The notes: generated from the letters alone by a model not told the origin. A stretch of DNA of 64,000 bases from Sphingobium algorifonticola (GCF_004005485.1 NZ_RZUL01000003.1:124001-188000); one strand, 5' to 3'; counted from the first letter of the stretch, positions 9,809-19,040 are shown. A program made the numbers and translations.

Positions 9809-10899
9809 GCCGCCCGCCTGCCCCGGATCGTGGCGAGCTTGGCACGCAGCGGCATCGGACAGCGAATGTCGGCCAGATGCGCGTCGGCGTCCGCCATCGT
9901 CATGGCGTCATAGTGATCGGCAAGATGAACGAGCGAAGGATCGGCCTGCGTCCCGCGCACCACTTGCAGATCGAGCAGCAGATGCCGGTAATCCTCCGCA
10001 CTGCCCCCCAGGCAACGGCAGAGCGCGGCGATATCTCCCTCGCTGCCATGAACCAGGCGGTCCAGGATCATCTCCCCGCTGGTGCCGAGGATCTCCCCGG
10101 CGAGCGCCGTAAACAGCAGATAACGCCGTTCACCCAGCGCATGGCCAAGCAATGGGCCGTGCAGTCCGGCTGCCTGCGCCATCCGGGCGAGCCGCGATGC
10201 CAGCGCAAATCCGCCCGCGCCTTCGTCATGCCCGGCAAGGACATGGAGCGCCGCGTCGGTCATCGCCGCCAGCGCGACCGGTTCCTCCGCCAGGCCGGAC
10301 CGGTTCAGCGTCACGGCGAGAAGCGCGGCGACGGTCCAGACCAGTTCGGCGAAATGCTCCGCAGGTAGATCGGCGCGCATCACTGCCCCTTCGGGCCCGC
10401 GTGTCGACCATCGGCTTTCCGCGCGCGCGAGGGCCGCCGCGGTTTCGACGATGGCGACATTGTCCGAATCGAGCAACGTGGCGGTGCCATGGATGCTGTC
10501 GGCGGATGTGTCGGCATGACTGCGCACGGCCTGTCCGGCCAGCAGGCTGGCGGCGGCGCGCAGGCGCATATGGGCCAGCAGGTCCGGCGAGAGCAGCGCG
10601 GGCTGGTCGCCGATGTGCGGCCAGGCAACGGGTGCCGCCAAGGCACCGCTCAGGCGGCCGACGGGGCTGCCGCGCGCCGCATCGACCATCGCTGCTTCGA
10701 CCGAGGTGACGCATCCCGCAAGATGACGCCGCGTTTCGCTCATCAGCGCGTCCGGCCAGCCGTTGCGATGGTCGGCGAACAGCGCATTGAGATCGATGAC
10801 ATGGCGTACGCAGGCGGCCACCGGTCCTGCGCCCGAAGCGACGGGTGACCAGGAACCCGGTGGCCCGGCGTCAGATATGGCGAACGGTATGGCGCTCAT
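9805..10899 (-). CDS. DUF2336-like helical protein
   Basis: 364-aa, Ala/Leu-rich, predicted all-helical cytoplasmic protein. The layout (LLSPDLLAHMRLRAAASLL, ALGERRYLLFTALAGEIL, GSEGDIAALCRCLGG) resembles the DUF2336 family of alphaproteobacteria, whose function is unknown; I hold this assignment loosely. The stop overlaps the start of the His-less kinase-like gene, implying a joint function. The upstream region (10922-10937) has TTAA-N7-TAAA, one mismatch from the CtrA motif TTAA-N7-TTAA, which is suggestive only. Confidence 0.6.
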   Translation of the reverse strand: MSAIPFAISDAGPPGSWSPVASGAGPVAACVRHVIDLNALFADHRNGWPDALMSETRRHLAGCVTSVEAAMVDAARGSPVGRLSGALAAPVAWPHIGDQPALLSPDLLAHMRLRAAASLLAGQAVRSHADTSADSIHGTATLLDSDNVAIVETAAALARAESRWSTRGPEGAVMRADLPAEHFAELVWTVAALLAVTLNRSGLAEEPVALAAMTDAALHVLAGHDEGAGGFALASRLARMAQAAGLHGPLLGHALGERRYLLFTALAGEILGTSGEMILDRLVHGSEGDIAALCRCLGGSAEDYRHLLLDLQVVRGTQADPSLVHLADHYDAMTMADADAHLADIRCPMPLRAKLATIRGRRAA

Positions 10900-11141
10900 G
10901 CTGCCGCTATAGAGGCCTGTCGTTAACAGGCACTAAACCTTGAAAAACGCCCGATCGAACGGGGCCGATACCGGCCTTGCCCTGCGAACCTCCGTCGCGG
11001 GATGCCGATCGCTGCCAAGGACAGACGTCCGCTTCCATTCGTCGCTGTCCTTCCGCCATCCGTCGCACAAAAGGGCGTTACCACAGCGTTAGCACTTTAT
11101 TGCCGTGGTGCGTCGCGCGCCGACAGGTCATAGTGCAACGC
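10900..11141. other. Divergent promoter region, DUF2336-like gene / Rap1a-like gene
   Basis: About 240 nt between divergent genes. It contains a TTAA-N7-TAAA sequence at about 10923-10937 resembling a CtrA box and an AT-richer stretch (about 11077-11105) before the Rap1a-like gene. Nothing else recognised. Confidence 0.3.
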
Positions 11142-11501
11142 ATGGCCATTCCCGTCTGTTTGCGCGCTCTCGGCGTTGCCGCCGTCCTGCTGCCGTCGCC
11201 GCCCGCAGGTGCACAGACTTTCATGTTCGAAACTGGGACCACGCTCTACGCCAAATGCCAGAACAAGGCCCCTGAATATGCGCTGGCATGCACCGCCTAT
11301 ATCGTGGGCGTTGTCGACGGCATCAAGAAAGACATCTTCCTTGGCCGCGCGCCGGACAATTGCTGGCCCGACAGGCTGGGTGCGGAGCAGGTCCGCGATC
11401 TGGTGGTCAAATATCTGCGCGCCTACCCCGATCAGCGCAGCTTTCCGGCCTCGCTGACGGTGAGCGTCGCTTTGAACGACGCCTATCCCTGTCAGAAATA
11501 G
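11142..11501 (+). CDS. Exported Rap1a/Tai-like protein
   Basis: 119-aa protein with a Sec signal peptide (MAIPVCLRALGVAAVLLPSP, cleavage probably after AGA) and one small domain resembling the Rap1a/Tai family, whose founders are immunity proteins against type VI amidase effectors. Family-like features are a paired Cys pattern (YAKCQNKAPEYALACTAYIVGVVDG) and a C-terminal VSVALNDAYPCQK. I chose ATG 11142 because it starts a proper signal peptide; the longer frame lacks one. No effector or type VI gene is nearby, so an immunity role here is not supported. Convergent with the amidohydrolase gene, with a 3-nt gap. Confidence 0.75.
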   Translation: MAIPVCLRALGVAAVLLPSPPAGAQTFMFETGTTLYAKCQNKAPEYALACTAYIVGVVDGIKKDIFLGRAPDNCWPDRLGAEQVRDLVVKYLRAYPDQRSFPASLTVSVALNDAYPCQK

Positions 11502-11504
11502 GCG

Positions 11505-12779
11505 TCAGTCGGCGACCAGCACACCGCCCTTGATGACCGCGTCGGGCTTTTCGAGCAGGCGCACGTCGCTCAGCGGATCGCCGGTGACCGCGACCATATC
11601 GGCATAGCGGCCCACGGCGATCGCGCCGACATCCTTGTCCTTGCCCAGAGCCTCTGCCGCATTGCGGGTCGCGGCCTGAATTGCCTGGATCGGGGTCATG
11701 CCGTATTCGACCATCACCTTGAACTGTCTGCCGACCTGATCGTGCGGCATCACACCCGCGTCCGATCCGAATACCATGCGTACGCCCGCGGCATGGGCCT
11801 TGCGGAAATTGTCGCGCTGAATCTGCGCGATTTCGCGATCCTTGCGCAGATTGTCGGGGAGGACGCCGTTTTTCGCGCCTTCGGCCTGGGTATAGTCGGT
11901 GTTGTAGATATCCATCGAGAACCAGACCGGCTGCTTGCGGGCGACGGCCAGCTTGATGCCTTCGTCATCCACCAGGCTCGCATGTTCGATCGTATCGATG
12001 CCCGCCTGGATCGCGGCCCTGATTCCGGCTGCGCCATGCGCGTGGGCGGCGACGCGCAAACCCCATTGATGTGCCTCATCGGCAATGGCGCTCAGTTCCT
12101 CGACGGACAATTGCTGCTGGCCCGGCTCGGTATTGCGGGAGAAGACACCGCCCGTCGCACACACCTTGATGACCTCTGCCCCATATTTCCGCTGCTCGCG
12201 GACCCTGACGCGCAGCGCCTGGGCACCATCGGCGACCGCCTCGCCCTTTGCCTTGAAACTCGGCGGCAGATAGGTCTGGTCGCAATGACCGCCGGTTGCC
12301 CCCAGCGCATGGGCAGCGGGCACGATCCGCGGGCCTGTGGCATAGCCCTGGTCGATCGCCTGCTTCACCCCCACGTCGTTATATTGCCCCGATCCAACGT
12401 TGCGGACCGTCGTGAACCCGGCCCGCAGCATCTTGCGCGCATTGTTCGCGGCCACCACTGTCCAGAAACTGTCGGTATATTGCAGGCCGTTGTATCCGCC
12501 GACCTCTGCCAGGCTGTCGAGATGGACATGCATGTCGATCAGGCCGGGCACCAGCGTTTTGCCGCCCATATCGATCTGCCGCACGTCGCTGCCCCAGCGT
12601 ACCGTGCGTGCATCCGCAATGCCGGTGATGCGACCGTCGGTGACGAATATTGCCGGATGATCCACCGTTTTGCCGGTCAGCACGTCGATCATCCGGTCAG
12701 CGGTCACGACGACCTTTTCGGCATGGGCGGCACTGCCCAGCAGCGCGGCAGCAGCGACAAGAACGCAAAGCCTCAACAT
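11505..12779 (-). CDS. Exported amidohydrolase (prolidase/imidazolonepropionase-like)
   Basis: Metal-dependent hydrolase of the amidohydrolase superfamily, about 424 aa, with signal peptide MLRLCVLVAAAALLGSAAHA, so periplasmic. Metal ligands can be followed: HVH in GLIDMHVHLD, the bridging Lys candidate in EVIKVCATGG, His in RVAAHAHG, His in DTIEHASL and Asp in VFGSDAGV. This matches the subgroup that includes Xaa-Pro/Xaa-Arg dipeptidases and organophosphate-active enzymes; the substrate is not determinable. I chose ATG 12779 (signal peptide start, GGGGGA upstream); a longer frame would overlap lpd. Confidence 0.85.
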   Translation of the reverse strand: MLRLCVLVAAAALLGSAAHAEKVVVTADRMIDVLTGKTVDHPAIFVTDGRITGIADARTVRWGSDVRQIDMGGKTLVPGLIDMHVHLDSLAEVGGYNGLQYTDSFWTVVAANNARKMLRAGFTTVRNVGSGQYNDVGVKQAIDQGYATGPRIVPAAHALGATGGHCDQTYLPPSFKAKGEAVADGAQALRVRVREQRKYGAEVIKVCATGGVFSRNTEPGQQQLSVEELSAIADEAHQWGLRVAAHAHGAAGIRAAIQAGIDTIEHASLVDDEGIKLAVARKQPVWFSMDIYNTDYTQAEGAKNGVLPDNLRKDREIAQIQRDNFRKAHAAGVRMVFGSDAGVMPHDQVGRQFKVMVEYGMTPIQAIQAATRNAAEALGKDKDVGAIAVGRYADMVAVTGDPLSDVRLLEKPDAVIKGGVLVAD

Positions 12780-12804
12780 GGCATATCCCCCCGAAATCTT
12801 GTCG

Positions 12805-14202
12805 TCAGATGTGCAGCGCGCGGCCGTAAGCGCCGAGCACGCTTTCATGCATCGATTCCGAAATGGTGGGATGCGGGAACACGGTTTCCATCAGCTCCGC
12901 CTCGGTCGTTTCCAGCGTTTTGCCGATCACATAGCCCTGAATCATCTCGGTCACTTCCGCACCGACCATATGCGCGCCGAGCAATTCGCCGGTCGCTTCG
13001 TCGAACACGGTCTTCACGAAGCCGTCGGTTTCGCCCAGCGCGATCGCCTTGCCATTGCCGATGAAGGGGAACTTGCCCACCTTCACCTTGTATCCGGCTT
13101 CCTTCGCCTTCGCCTCGGTCAGGCCGACGGAGGCGACCTGCGGATGGCAATAGGTGCAGCCCGGGATATTCAGCTTGTCCATCGGATGCGGATGGCCGCC
13201 CGAAAGATGCTCGACTGCGATAATCGCCTCATGGCTTGCCTTGTGCGCCAGCCAGGGTGCGCCGGTGATGTCGCCGATCGCATAGATGCCGGGCACGTTG
13301 GTGCGGCAATACTCGTCGGCTTCGATATGGCCGCGCGGGTCCTTGGCGATCTTCAGTTCTTCAAGGCCAATGCCTTCATTGTTCGGCACGATGCCGACCG
13401 CGACGATGACATGGCTGAACTCTTCGGTCGTGACCTTGCCGTCCTTATCCTTGATCTCCGCACTGATGCCCTTGCCCGTGTCGGTGATCTTCTGCACGCC
13501 GGTCGACGCGCGGATGTCCATCCCCTGTTTGGTGAGGTTCTTCGCCATGAAATCGCTGACGTCTGCGTCCTCCACGGGCAGGATGCGGTCGAGCATTTCC
13601 ACGACCGTCACCTTCGCACCCATATCGTTGTAGAAGCTGGCAAACTCGATCCCGATCGCGCCGGAACCGATGACGAGCAGCTTGGTCGGCATTTCGGGCG
13701 GCACCATCGCATGGCGATAGGTCCAGATGCGCTTGCCGTCCGCCTTGGCGAAGGGCAGGTCGCGGGCGCGCGCGCCAGTGGCGATGATGATGTTCTTCGC
13801 CGCCAGATCGGTCGCCTTGCCATCCTTGGTGACGGAGAGCGTGCCCTTCCCCGTCAGCTTGCCGTCACCGAAATAGACGGTGATCTTGTTCTTCTTCATC
13901 AGGCCGGTGACGCCCTGATTGAGCTGCTTGGCGACGCCCCGCGAACGCGCCACGACCTTCTCGATGTCGAAAGCGGGCTTCTGCACCGACAGGCCATATT
14001 TGTCGGCATGCTGCATGTAATGATAGATTTCCGACGAGCGCAGCAGCGCCTTGGTCGGGATGCAGCCCCAGTTGAGGCAGATACCGCCCAGACTCTCGCG
14101 CTCCACGATCGCGGTCTTGAGACCCAGCTGGCTCGCGCGGATCGCGGCGACATAGCCGCCGGGACCGGAGCCAAGCACGATAAGGTCGAATTGGTCAGCC
14201 AA
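12805..14202 (-). CDS. lpd: Dihydrolipoyl dehydrogenase (E3)
   Basis: FAD/NAD flavoprotein reoxidising the dihydrolipoyl group of 2-oxoacid dehydrogenase E2 subunits. 465 aa: FAD-binding GSGPGGYVAAIRASQLG, redox disulfide GGICLNWGCIPTKALL, NAD-binding GSGAIGIEFASFYNDMG, AIGDITGAPWLAHKASHEA, and C-terminal HPHPT-like VFPHPTISE. The start appears to be TTG at 14202 (TTG GCT GAC CAA), with AGGAG a few bases upstream; no ATG fits. Downstream of pdhC in the same direction, separated by the DUF559 cassette, so it should be the E3 of the pyruvate dehydrogenase complex. Confidence 0.95.
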   Translation of the reverse strand: MADQFDLIVLGSGPGGYVAAIRASQLGLKTAIVERESLGGICLNWGCIPTKALLRSSEIYHYMQHADKYGLSVQKPAFDIEKVVARSRGVAKQLNQGVTGLMKKNKITVYFGDGKLTGKGTLSVTKDGKATDLAAKNIIIATGARARDLPFAKADGKRIWTYRHAMVPPEMPTKLLVIGSGAIGIEFASFYNDMGAKVTVVEMLDRILPVEDADVSDFMAKNLTKQGMDIRASTGVQKITDTGKGISAEIKDKDGKVTTEEFSHVIVAVGIVPNNEGIGLEELKIAKDPRGHIEADEYCRTNVPGIYAIGDITGAPWLAHKASHEAIIAVEHLSGGHPHPMDKLNIPGCTYCHPQVASVGLTEAKAKEAGYKVKVGKFPFIGNGKAIALGETDGFVKTVFDEATGELLGAHMVGAEVTEMIQGYVIGKTLETTEAELMETVFPHPTISESMHESVLGAYGRALHI

Positions 14203-14220
14203 GGGTATCTCCTGTGTAAG

Positions 14221-14259
14221 GCCCCTCCCCCCTTGCGGGGGAGGGGTTGGGGAGAGGGG
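14221..14259. repeat. Left 39-bp inverted repeat of the DUF559 cassette
   Basis: GC-rich 39-mer whose reverse complement occurs at 14634-14672 with one mismatch. It contains its own inner palindrome (CCCCTCCCCC / GGGGGAGGGG). Its edge abuts the stop codon of the DUF559 reading frame and lies 18 nt before the lpd start. Confidence 0.9.
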
Positions 14260-14694
14260 TTAGTCGATAAGGCGGCTCGACGCCGCCTTATCGACTTCCA
14301 GCGCAACCATGATGGCGGCGAGGACACCTTCCTCATCATTCATAATGTCATTGTTCCATAGACGAAGGATTTTGAAGCCCTGTGATTTCAACCAGTCATC
14401 CCGCTTCGTATCATAAGCATTATCCGCATGCTGTGATCCATCCACTTCGACGATCAACCGATATTCGAAACAGACAAAATCGATAATGTATGGGGTAATC
14501 GGCTGCTGGCGCTTGAACTTGAAACCACCGAGCCGCTTACCTCTCAAGAGCATCCATAATTTGCGTTCGGCTTCCGTCGGATTGGAGCGCATATGCTTGG
14601 CCCTGCCAAGCGCGACTTGCTTCGCAAGCCGCTCCCCTCTCCCCAACCCCTCCCCCGCGAGGGGGGAGGGGCTTCTCCGAGGAGCTTCTCTCAA
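14260..14694 (-). CDS. DUF559 endonuclease-like protein
   Basis: Small protein of the DUF559 family, which shares the restriction-endonuclease/Vsr-like fold. The core is clear: [49 protein letters not shown] (acidic D...EVD catalytic-type pattern) and [12 protein letters not shown]. The frame opens at 14694 (144 aa), but the first 30 or so residues are read through the flanking inverted repeat; the ATG at 14592 ([11 protein letters not shown], 110 aa) is the more likely start. Base composition is visibly more AT-rich than its neighbours. It interrupts the pdhC-lpd spacing and is bounded by 39-bp inverted repeats. No substrate is known for the family. Confidence 0.8.
   Translation of the reverse strand: MREAPRRSPSPLAGEGLGRGERLAKQVALGRAKHMRSNPTEAERKLWMLLRGKRLGGFKFKRQQPITPYIIDFVCFEYRLIVEVDGSQHADNAYDTKRDDWLKSQGFKILRLWNNDIMNDEEGVLAAIMVALEVDKAASSRLID
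14634..14672. repeat. Right 39-bp inverted repeat of the DUF559 cassette
   Basis: Reverse complement of 14221-14259 with one mismatch. It lies 18 nt from the pdhC stop, mirroring the 18-nt gap between the left copy and the lpd start. Confidence 0.9.
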
Positions 14695-15956
14695 GCCAGC
14701 ATCGCCAGCGGGTTTTCCACCAGTTCCTTAAACGCCTTCATCAGTTGCGCGCCATCCGCGCCGTCGATGGCGCGGTGGTCGAAGCTGCCCGTGGCGCTCA
14801 TCACGGTCGCGACGCCCAGCGCATCGTCGACGATATAGGGGCGCTTCTCGCCCGCGCCGATCGCCATGATCATCGCCTGCGGCGGGTTGATGACGGCTTC
14901 GAACTGCTTGATGCCGAACATGCCCATATTGCTGAGCGAAGCGGTGCCGCCCTGATATTCCTCCGGCTTCAGCTTGCCGTCCTTCGCGCGGGCGGCCAGA
15001 TCCTTCATCTCGGCCGAGATGGTGGCCACGCCCTTGGACCCCGCATCCACGATGATCGGTGTGATGAGGCCCGAGGGGATCGATACCGCCACCGAAATAT
15101 CGGCGCGCTGGAACTTGAGCAGCGTATCGCCGGCAAACTGCACGTTGCACGCCGGGACTTCCAACAGGCTCACCGCCAGCGCCTTGATGAGCAGGTCGTT
15201 GACGGACAGCTTGACGCCCCGCCCCTCCAGCCCCGCGTTCAATTCGCCGCGCAGCTTCAGCAGCTTGTCGAGGCGAATATCCACGGTCAGGTAGATATGC
15301 GGCACCGTCTGTTTGGATTCGGTCAGGCGGCGCGCAATCGTCTTGCGCATGTTGCTCAGCTTCACCGCTTCATGCGGAATGCCATGATCCTGCGCGACGA
15401 TTGGCGCGGCGGCCGCTGCTGGAGCGGGAGCAGGCGCAGCACTGGGCGTCGGCTTGGCGGTCGGTTTCGCACCATCCAGATCGGCCTTGACGATGCGGCC
15501 ATTGGGGCCGCTGCCTTCGATGCCCGACAGATCGACGCCGGTGGCCTCGGCGAGGCGGCGCGCGAGCGGACTGGCCTTGACGCGGTCGCCGCTCGCAGCG
15601 GGCGCCTTGGCCGGAACCGGGTCGGCCTTCGGTGCCGGAGCGGCTTCCGCCTTTGCGGGTGCGGGATCGGCCTTCGGCGCTTCGGCCTTGGGCGCAGGGG
15701 CGGCGGCGTCCTCGCCCTCGACCGTCAACGTCGCGATGACCGTGCCGACCTTCACGCCGTCGGTCCCTTCAGCCACCAATATGCTGGCGATCACGCCTTC
15801 ATCGACGGCCTCGAACTCCATCGTCGCCTTGTCGGTCTCGATTTCCGCCAGAAGATCGCCGGACTTGACCGTGTCGCCTTCCTTGACCAGCCACTTCGCC
15901 AGCGAGCCTTCTTCCATGGTGGGAGACAATGCCGGCATCTGGATGTTGATTGCCAT
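14691..15956 (-). CDS. pdhC: Pyruvate dehydrogenase complex dihydrolipoamide acetyltransferase (E2)
   Basis: Core E2 of the pyruvate dehydrogenase complex, moving acetyl groups from E1 to CoA. 421 aa: one lipoyl domain ([14 protein letters not shown], lipoyl Lys in [12 protein letters not shown]), an Ala/Pro-rich linker, the E1/E3-binding domain ([28 protein letters not shown], about 128-160), a second linker, and the catalytic domain ending in [14 protein letters not shown] with the HRxxDG active site. Followed by lpd in the same orientation; no E1 genes are in the window immediately upstream. Confidence 0.95.
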   Translation of the reverse strand: MAINIQMPALSPTMEEGSLAKWLVKEGDTVKSGDLLAEIETDKATMEFEAVDEGVIASILVAEGTDGVKVGTVIATLTVEGEDAAAPAPKAEAPKADPAPAKAEAAPAPKADPVPAKAPAASGDRVKASPLARRLAEATGVDLSGIEGSGPNGRIVKADLDGAKPTAKPTPSAAPAPAPAAAAAPIVAQDHGIPHEAVKLSNMRKTIARRLTESKQTVPHIYLTVDIRLDKLLKLRGELNAGLEGRGVKLSVNDLLIKALAVSLLEVPACNVQFAGDTLLKFQRADISVAVSIPSGLITPIIVDAGSKGVATISAEMKDLAARAKDGKLKPEEYQGGTASLSNMGMFGIKQFEAVINPPQAMIMAIGAGEKRPYIVDDALGVATVMSATGSFDHRAIDGADGAQLMKAFKELVENPLAMLA

Positions 15957-16120
15957 GAGGGTGCAGCCCTTCTCGTATCTGATTCCGTGGGGAGGGAAGC
16001 CCGTTACTTGACGCTTTGGCCGCTACGGTCAAGGGCGGAGACGGTGCATATCCGGCAAAGCCTTGCGCGGCGAAGATTTATGCCGCAGATTCCGGGGACG
16101 GTTTCAGGGGCGGACATAAG

Positions 16121-16576
16121 ATGCGGACATATCTGGTGGTGGTCGATGAGACTCCCGAAGCCGAAGTGGCGCTGCGCTTCGCCGCCCGCCGTGCCGCCAA
16201 GACCGGGGGCGCCGTACAAATCCTGGCGCTGATCCCGCCCACAGAGTTCGTGCAATGGGGCGGCGTTCAGGCGACGATAGAGGAAGAGGCGCGGCAACGC
16301 GCTGAGGCGCTGGTGATGGGGGCGGCCGGTACGCTGATGCAGGAATCGGGCATCCGTCCGACAATCACCGTCAAGCAGGGCGATGCCGTCACTCTGGTGC
16401 GCAGGACGCTGGATGAAAATCCCGATATCGCCGCGCTGGTGCTGGGTGCGGCGGCCACCGGCGCACCGGGGCCACTGGTCGCCCATTTCGCCGGGACCGA
16501 CGCGGGCAGCCTGCATTGTCCGATCATGGTGATACCGGGGTCGCTGGATCGGGATGCCGTGGACCGGCTGAGTTAG
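16121..16576 (+). CDS. Universal stress protein family
   Basis: 151-aa single UspA-like domain. The N-terminal strand RTYLVVVDETPEAEVALRFAARRA and the C-terminal SLHCPIMVIPG are typical, but the family ATP-binding GxxGxxxxxxGS(S/T) stretch is degenerate (VLGAAATGAPGPLVAHFAGT), so ATP binding is uncertain. I chose ATG 16121 because the preceding in-frame extension has no family similarity. Divergent from pdhC. No partner gene is evident; role in stress tolerance is only a family-level statement. Confidence 0.82.
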   Translation: MRTYLVVVDETPEAEVALRFAARRAAKTGGAVQILALIPPTEFVQWGGVQATIEEEARQRAEALVMGAAGTLMQESGIRPTITVKQGDAVTLVRRTLDENPDIAALVLGAAATGAPGPLVAHFAGTDAGSLHCPIMVIPGSLDRDAVDRLS

Positions 16577-16590
16577 GTGCCAATATCAAA

Positions 16591-16688
16591 CCGTTCGCCC
16601 TGAGCTTGTCGAAGGGTACTACTGAACGAAGTGAAGTGGCTTCGCCTGCGGCTCAGCAGAAGGCTTCGACTGCGCTCAGCCCGAACGG
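16591..16688. repeat. REP-like palindromic element, family A copy 1
   Basis: About 98-bp element beginning CCGTTCGCCCTGAGCTTGTC and ending with its complement GCCCGAACGG. The outer arms and an inner stem are self-complementary. It lies between the convergent ends of the usp and rnr genes and may end both transcripts. Four relatives occur in the window. Confidence 0.85.
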
Positions 16689-16691
16689 ATT

Positions 16692-19040
16692 TTATCGTTT
16701 GTTCTTCCCCCGCGGATTGTTGCTGTGCCGGATGTTCCCCGGTCGCCCGCGCCGCTGCAATCCGCCGGTTGCGCGTCCGGGTCCCCGATTGGCCGGTCCG
16801 CGATTGGGGCCGCGGAAGGGCAGATGGCTCGCACCCTCGGGCAGTTCGAACCGCAGCGACCCGTTGATCGGGTCGGCCTCGACCAGCCGCAGTTTCAGCC
16901 GCTGACCCTGCGTATAGCGATCGCCCGTGGTCATCCCTTCCAGCGCGCGGCCCGCCTCGTCATAATAGAACCGCTCGGCCCCCAGCGTCGATACCGGCAC
17001 CAGCCCGTCACCGCCCAGCCCATCCACCGTCGCGAAAAAGCCGAAGTTCTGGACACCCGTGATTCGTGCATCCATCACTTCGCCGACATGCAGCGCAAGA
17101 TAGGCCGCGACATAGCGGTCGACGGTTTCCCGTTCGGCTTCCATCGCCCGCCGTTCATGCTGGCTGATGAGTTCGCCCACACGGCTCATATTGGCCATGT
17201 CCTCGCCCGATAGCGATGTCTTGTCGGGCAGGTTCCTGTCCTTCGGTGCGGGCATTTCCAGCCCATAGGCCCCCACCAGCGCGCGATGGACCAAAAGGTC
17301 CGCATAGCGCCGGATAGGCGAGGTGAAATGGCCGTAGCTGCCCAGCGCCAGGCCGAAATGCCCTGCGTTCTGCGGCCCGTAATAGGCCTGCGTCTGGGTC
17401 CGCAGGATTTGCTCCATGATCTGCGGCTTCACATCGCTGTCGCCGATCTTTTCGATCAGGCGGTTGAACGTCGCCGGGCGGATCACCTGCCCCATCGCGA
17501 ACTCGATGTCGAAGGTCTTGAGATAGTCCTTCAGCGCAATCAGCTTTTCCCGGCTCGGCGGCTCGTGGATGCGGTACATCACCGGCGCTTTCTTCGCCTC
17601 CAGCGCCTTGGCGGCGGCGACATTGGCGGCGATCATGTAATCCTCGATCAGGCGATGTGCATCGAGCCGCTCGCGCACCGCGACGCTGACGATCTTGCCC
17701 GCTTCGTCCAGCACCACCCGCCGTTCGGGCAAGTCGAGATCGAGCGGCTCCCGCTTGTCCCGTGCCTTGGCCAGCAATGCCCAGCACGCCCAGAGCGGCT
17801 TGAGGGCCGTTTCCAGCAACGGGTTGGCCGCCGTGCCGTCGATCGCCGCCTGCGCCTGCTCGTAAGGGATATTCGCCGCCACCCGGATCACCGCGCGGGT
17901 AAAGCGCCAGGACGTGACCTTGCCGTTCCGGTCGATGACGAGATGGCAGGCCAGTGCGGCGCGATCTTCCCGGGCGCGCAGCGAACACATGTCGGACGAC
18001 AACTGATGCGGCAGCATCGGCACGACGCGATCGGGGAAGTAGACGCTGTTGCCGCGTTTGCGCGCTTCCTTGTCCAGCGCGCTGCCGGGACGGACATAAT
18101 AAGACACGTCGGCGATGGCGACGATGGCGCGGAAGCCGTCGGGATTGGCGTCGTCATCATCGGGCGCGGCCCACACCGCATCGTCAAAGTCGCGAGCGTC
18201 CACCGGATCGATCGCGACGATCGGCAGATGGCGCAAATCCTCGCGCTTCGCTTCATGCAAAGGCAATCTGGCAACGGTCAGCGCCTCTTCCTCGACCCGG
18301 TCAGGAAAGGTGAAGGGAATACCGAACTTGTGAATGGCGATCAGGCTGAAACTCTTGGCCGCAAACGGGTCGCCCAGCACGTCTGTTATCCGCGCGGTTA
18401 CTTTTGGCGCGCGTCCGCCTGCTTCCGCCAATACCAGATCGCCCGGCTTTGCCTGTCCCATGTCGGAAATGCGGGCGACAGTGCGGTTGCGCTTATCGAC
18501 CGGGCGGAGCACCAGCGCGCCGCCTTCCTGCTTTTCGACTACGCCCAGCAGCAGTTCTTCGCCCTTGGCCAGCTTCTTCATGGGATGCGCGACCCAGCCC
18601 GCACCCGCTTCCTCGGTCCGCGCCAATATGCGGTCGCCCACCGTCAACGCGCTGCGCTTCCCACGCTCCACGATGCGCAGGCGCGGTGGGGGGACACCAT
18701 CGGCTTCCCAGCGTTCGGGGATGCCGATCAGCGTGCTGCCATCGACATCCGCGATCCGCAGCACCGTGACTTTGGGCACGCCACCCATTTTGTGGAAGGC
18801 CCGCGCCGGGCCGATGTCGAGCAGGCCCTCGTCTGCCATATCCTTCAGCAGCGCCTTGAGCGTGATCTTCTCCTGCCCCTTCAGCCCGAAGGCGCGCGCG
18901 ATTTCCCGCTTTCCGGCCGGGGTTTCGGCGGTCGTGATGAAATCGATGATCTGCTCGCGCGACGGAAAGCCGGCCGGACGGACCTTGGCGGGTTTCGGGC
19001 GCGGTGATGCGGTGCGGGGCACTTTGGGAGGGGAAGCCAT
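16692..19040 (-). CDS. rnr: Ribonuclease R
   Basis: Processive 3'-5' exoribonuclease of the RNR superfamily, degrading structured RNA. 782 aa: N-terminal winged-helix region (REQIIDFITTAETPAGKREIARAFGLKG), cold-shock-like domains, the RNB catalytic domain (IDPVDARDFDDAVWA carries the metal-binding Asp cluster; PYxFTSPIRRYADLLVHR), a C-terminal S1 domain (GEVMDARITGVQNFGFFATV) and a basic Arg/Gly/Asn tail (NRGPGRATGGLQRRG). The length fits RNase R rather than RNase II. Confidence 0.96.
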   Translation of the reverse strand: MASPPKVPRTASPRPKPAKVRPAGFPSREQIIDFITTAETPAGKREIARAFGLKGQEKITLKALLKDMADEGLLDIGPARAFHKMGGVPKVTVLRIADVDGSTLIGIPERWEADGVPPPRLRIVERGKRSALTVGDRILARTEEAGAGWVAHPMKKLAKGEELLLGVVEKQEGGALVLRPVDKRNRTVARISDMGQAKPGDLVLAEAGGRAPKVTARITDVLGDPFAAKSFSLIAIHKFGIPFTFPDRVEEEALTVARLPLHEAKREDLRHLPIVAIDPVDARDFDDAVWAAPDDDDANPDGFRAIVAIADVSYYVRPGSALDKEARKRGNSVYFPDRVVPMLPHQLSSDMCSLRAREDRAALACHLVIDRNGKVTSWRFTRAVIRVAANIPYEQAQAAIDGTAANPLLETALKPLWACWALLAKARDKREPLDLDLPERRVVLDEAGKIVSVAVRERLDAHRLIEDYMIAANVAAAKALEAKKAPVMYRIHEPPSREKLIALKDYLKTFDIEFAMGQVIRPATFNRLIEKIGDSDVKPQIMEQILRTQTQAYYGPQNAGHFGLALGSYGHFTSPIRRYADLLVHRALVGAYGLEMPAPKDRNLPDKTSLSGEDMANMSRVGELISQHERRAMEAERETVDRYVAAYLALHVGEVMDARITGVQNFGFFATVDGLGGDGLVPVSTLGAERFYYDEAGRALEGMTTGDRYTQGQRLKLRLVEADPINGSLRFELPEGASHLPFRGPNRGPANRGPGRATGGLQRRGRPGNIRHSNNPRGKNKR

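Noticed and set aside
10923..10937. Firm CtrA box
   Set aside because: TTAA-N7-TAAA has a mismatch to the consensus and stands alone; kept only as a remark.
14260..14694. Vsr mismatch-repair endonuclease
   Set aside because: The core matches DUF559, lacks the Vsr zinc-binding pattern, and has no cytosine methyltransferase gene next to it.
16591..16688. Insertion sequence remnant
   Set aside because: No transposase remnant or target duplication; it matches the other copies of a short palindromic repeat family.
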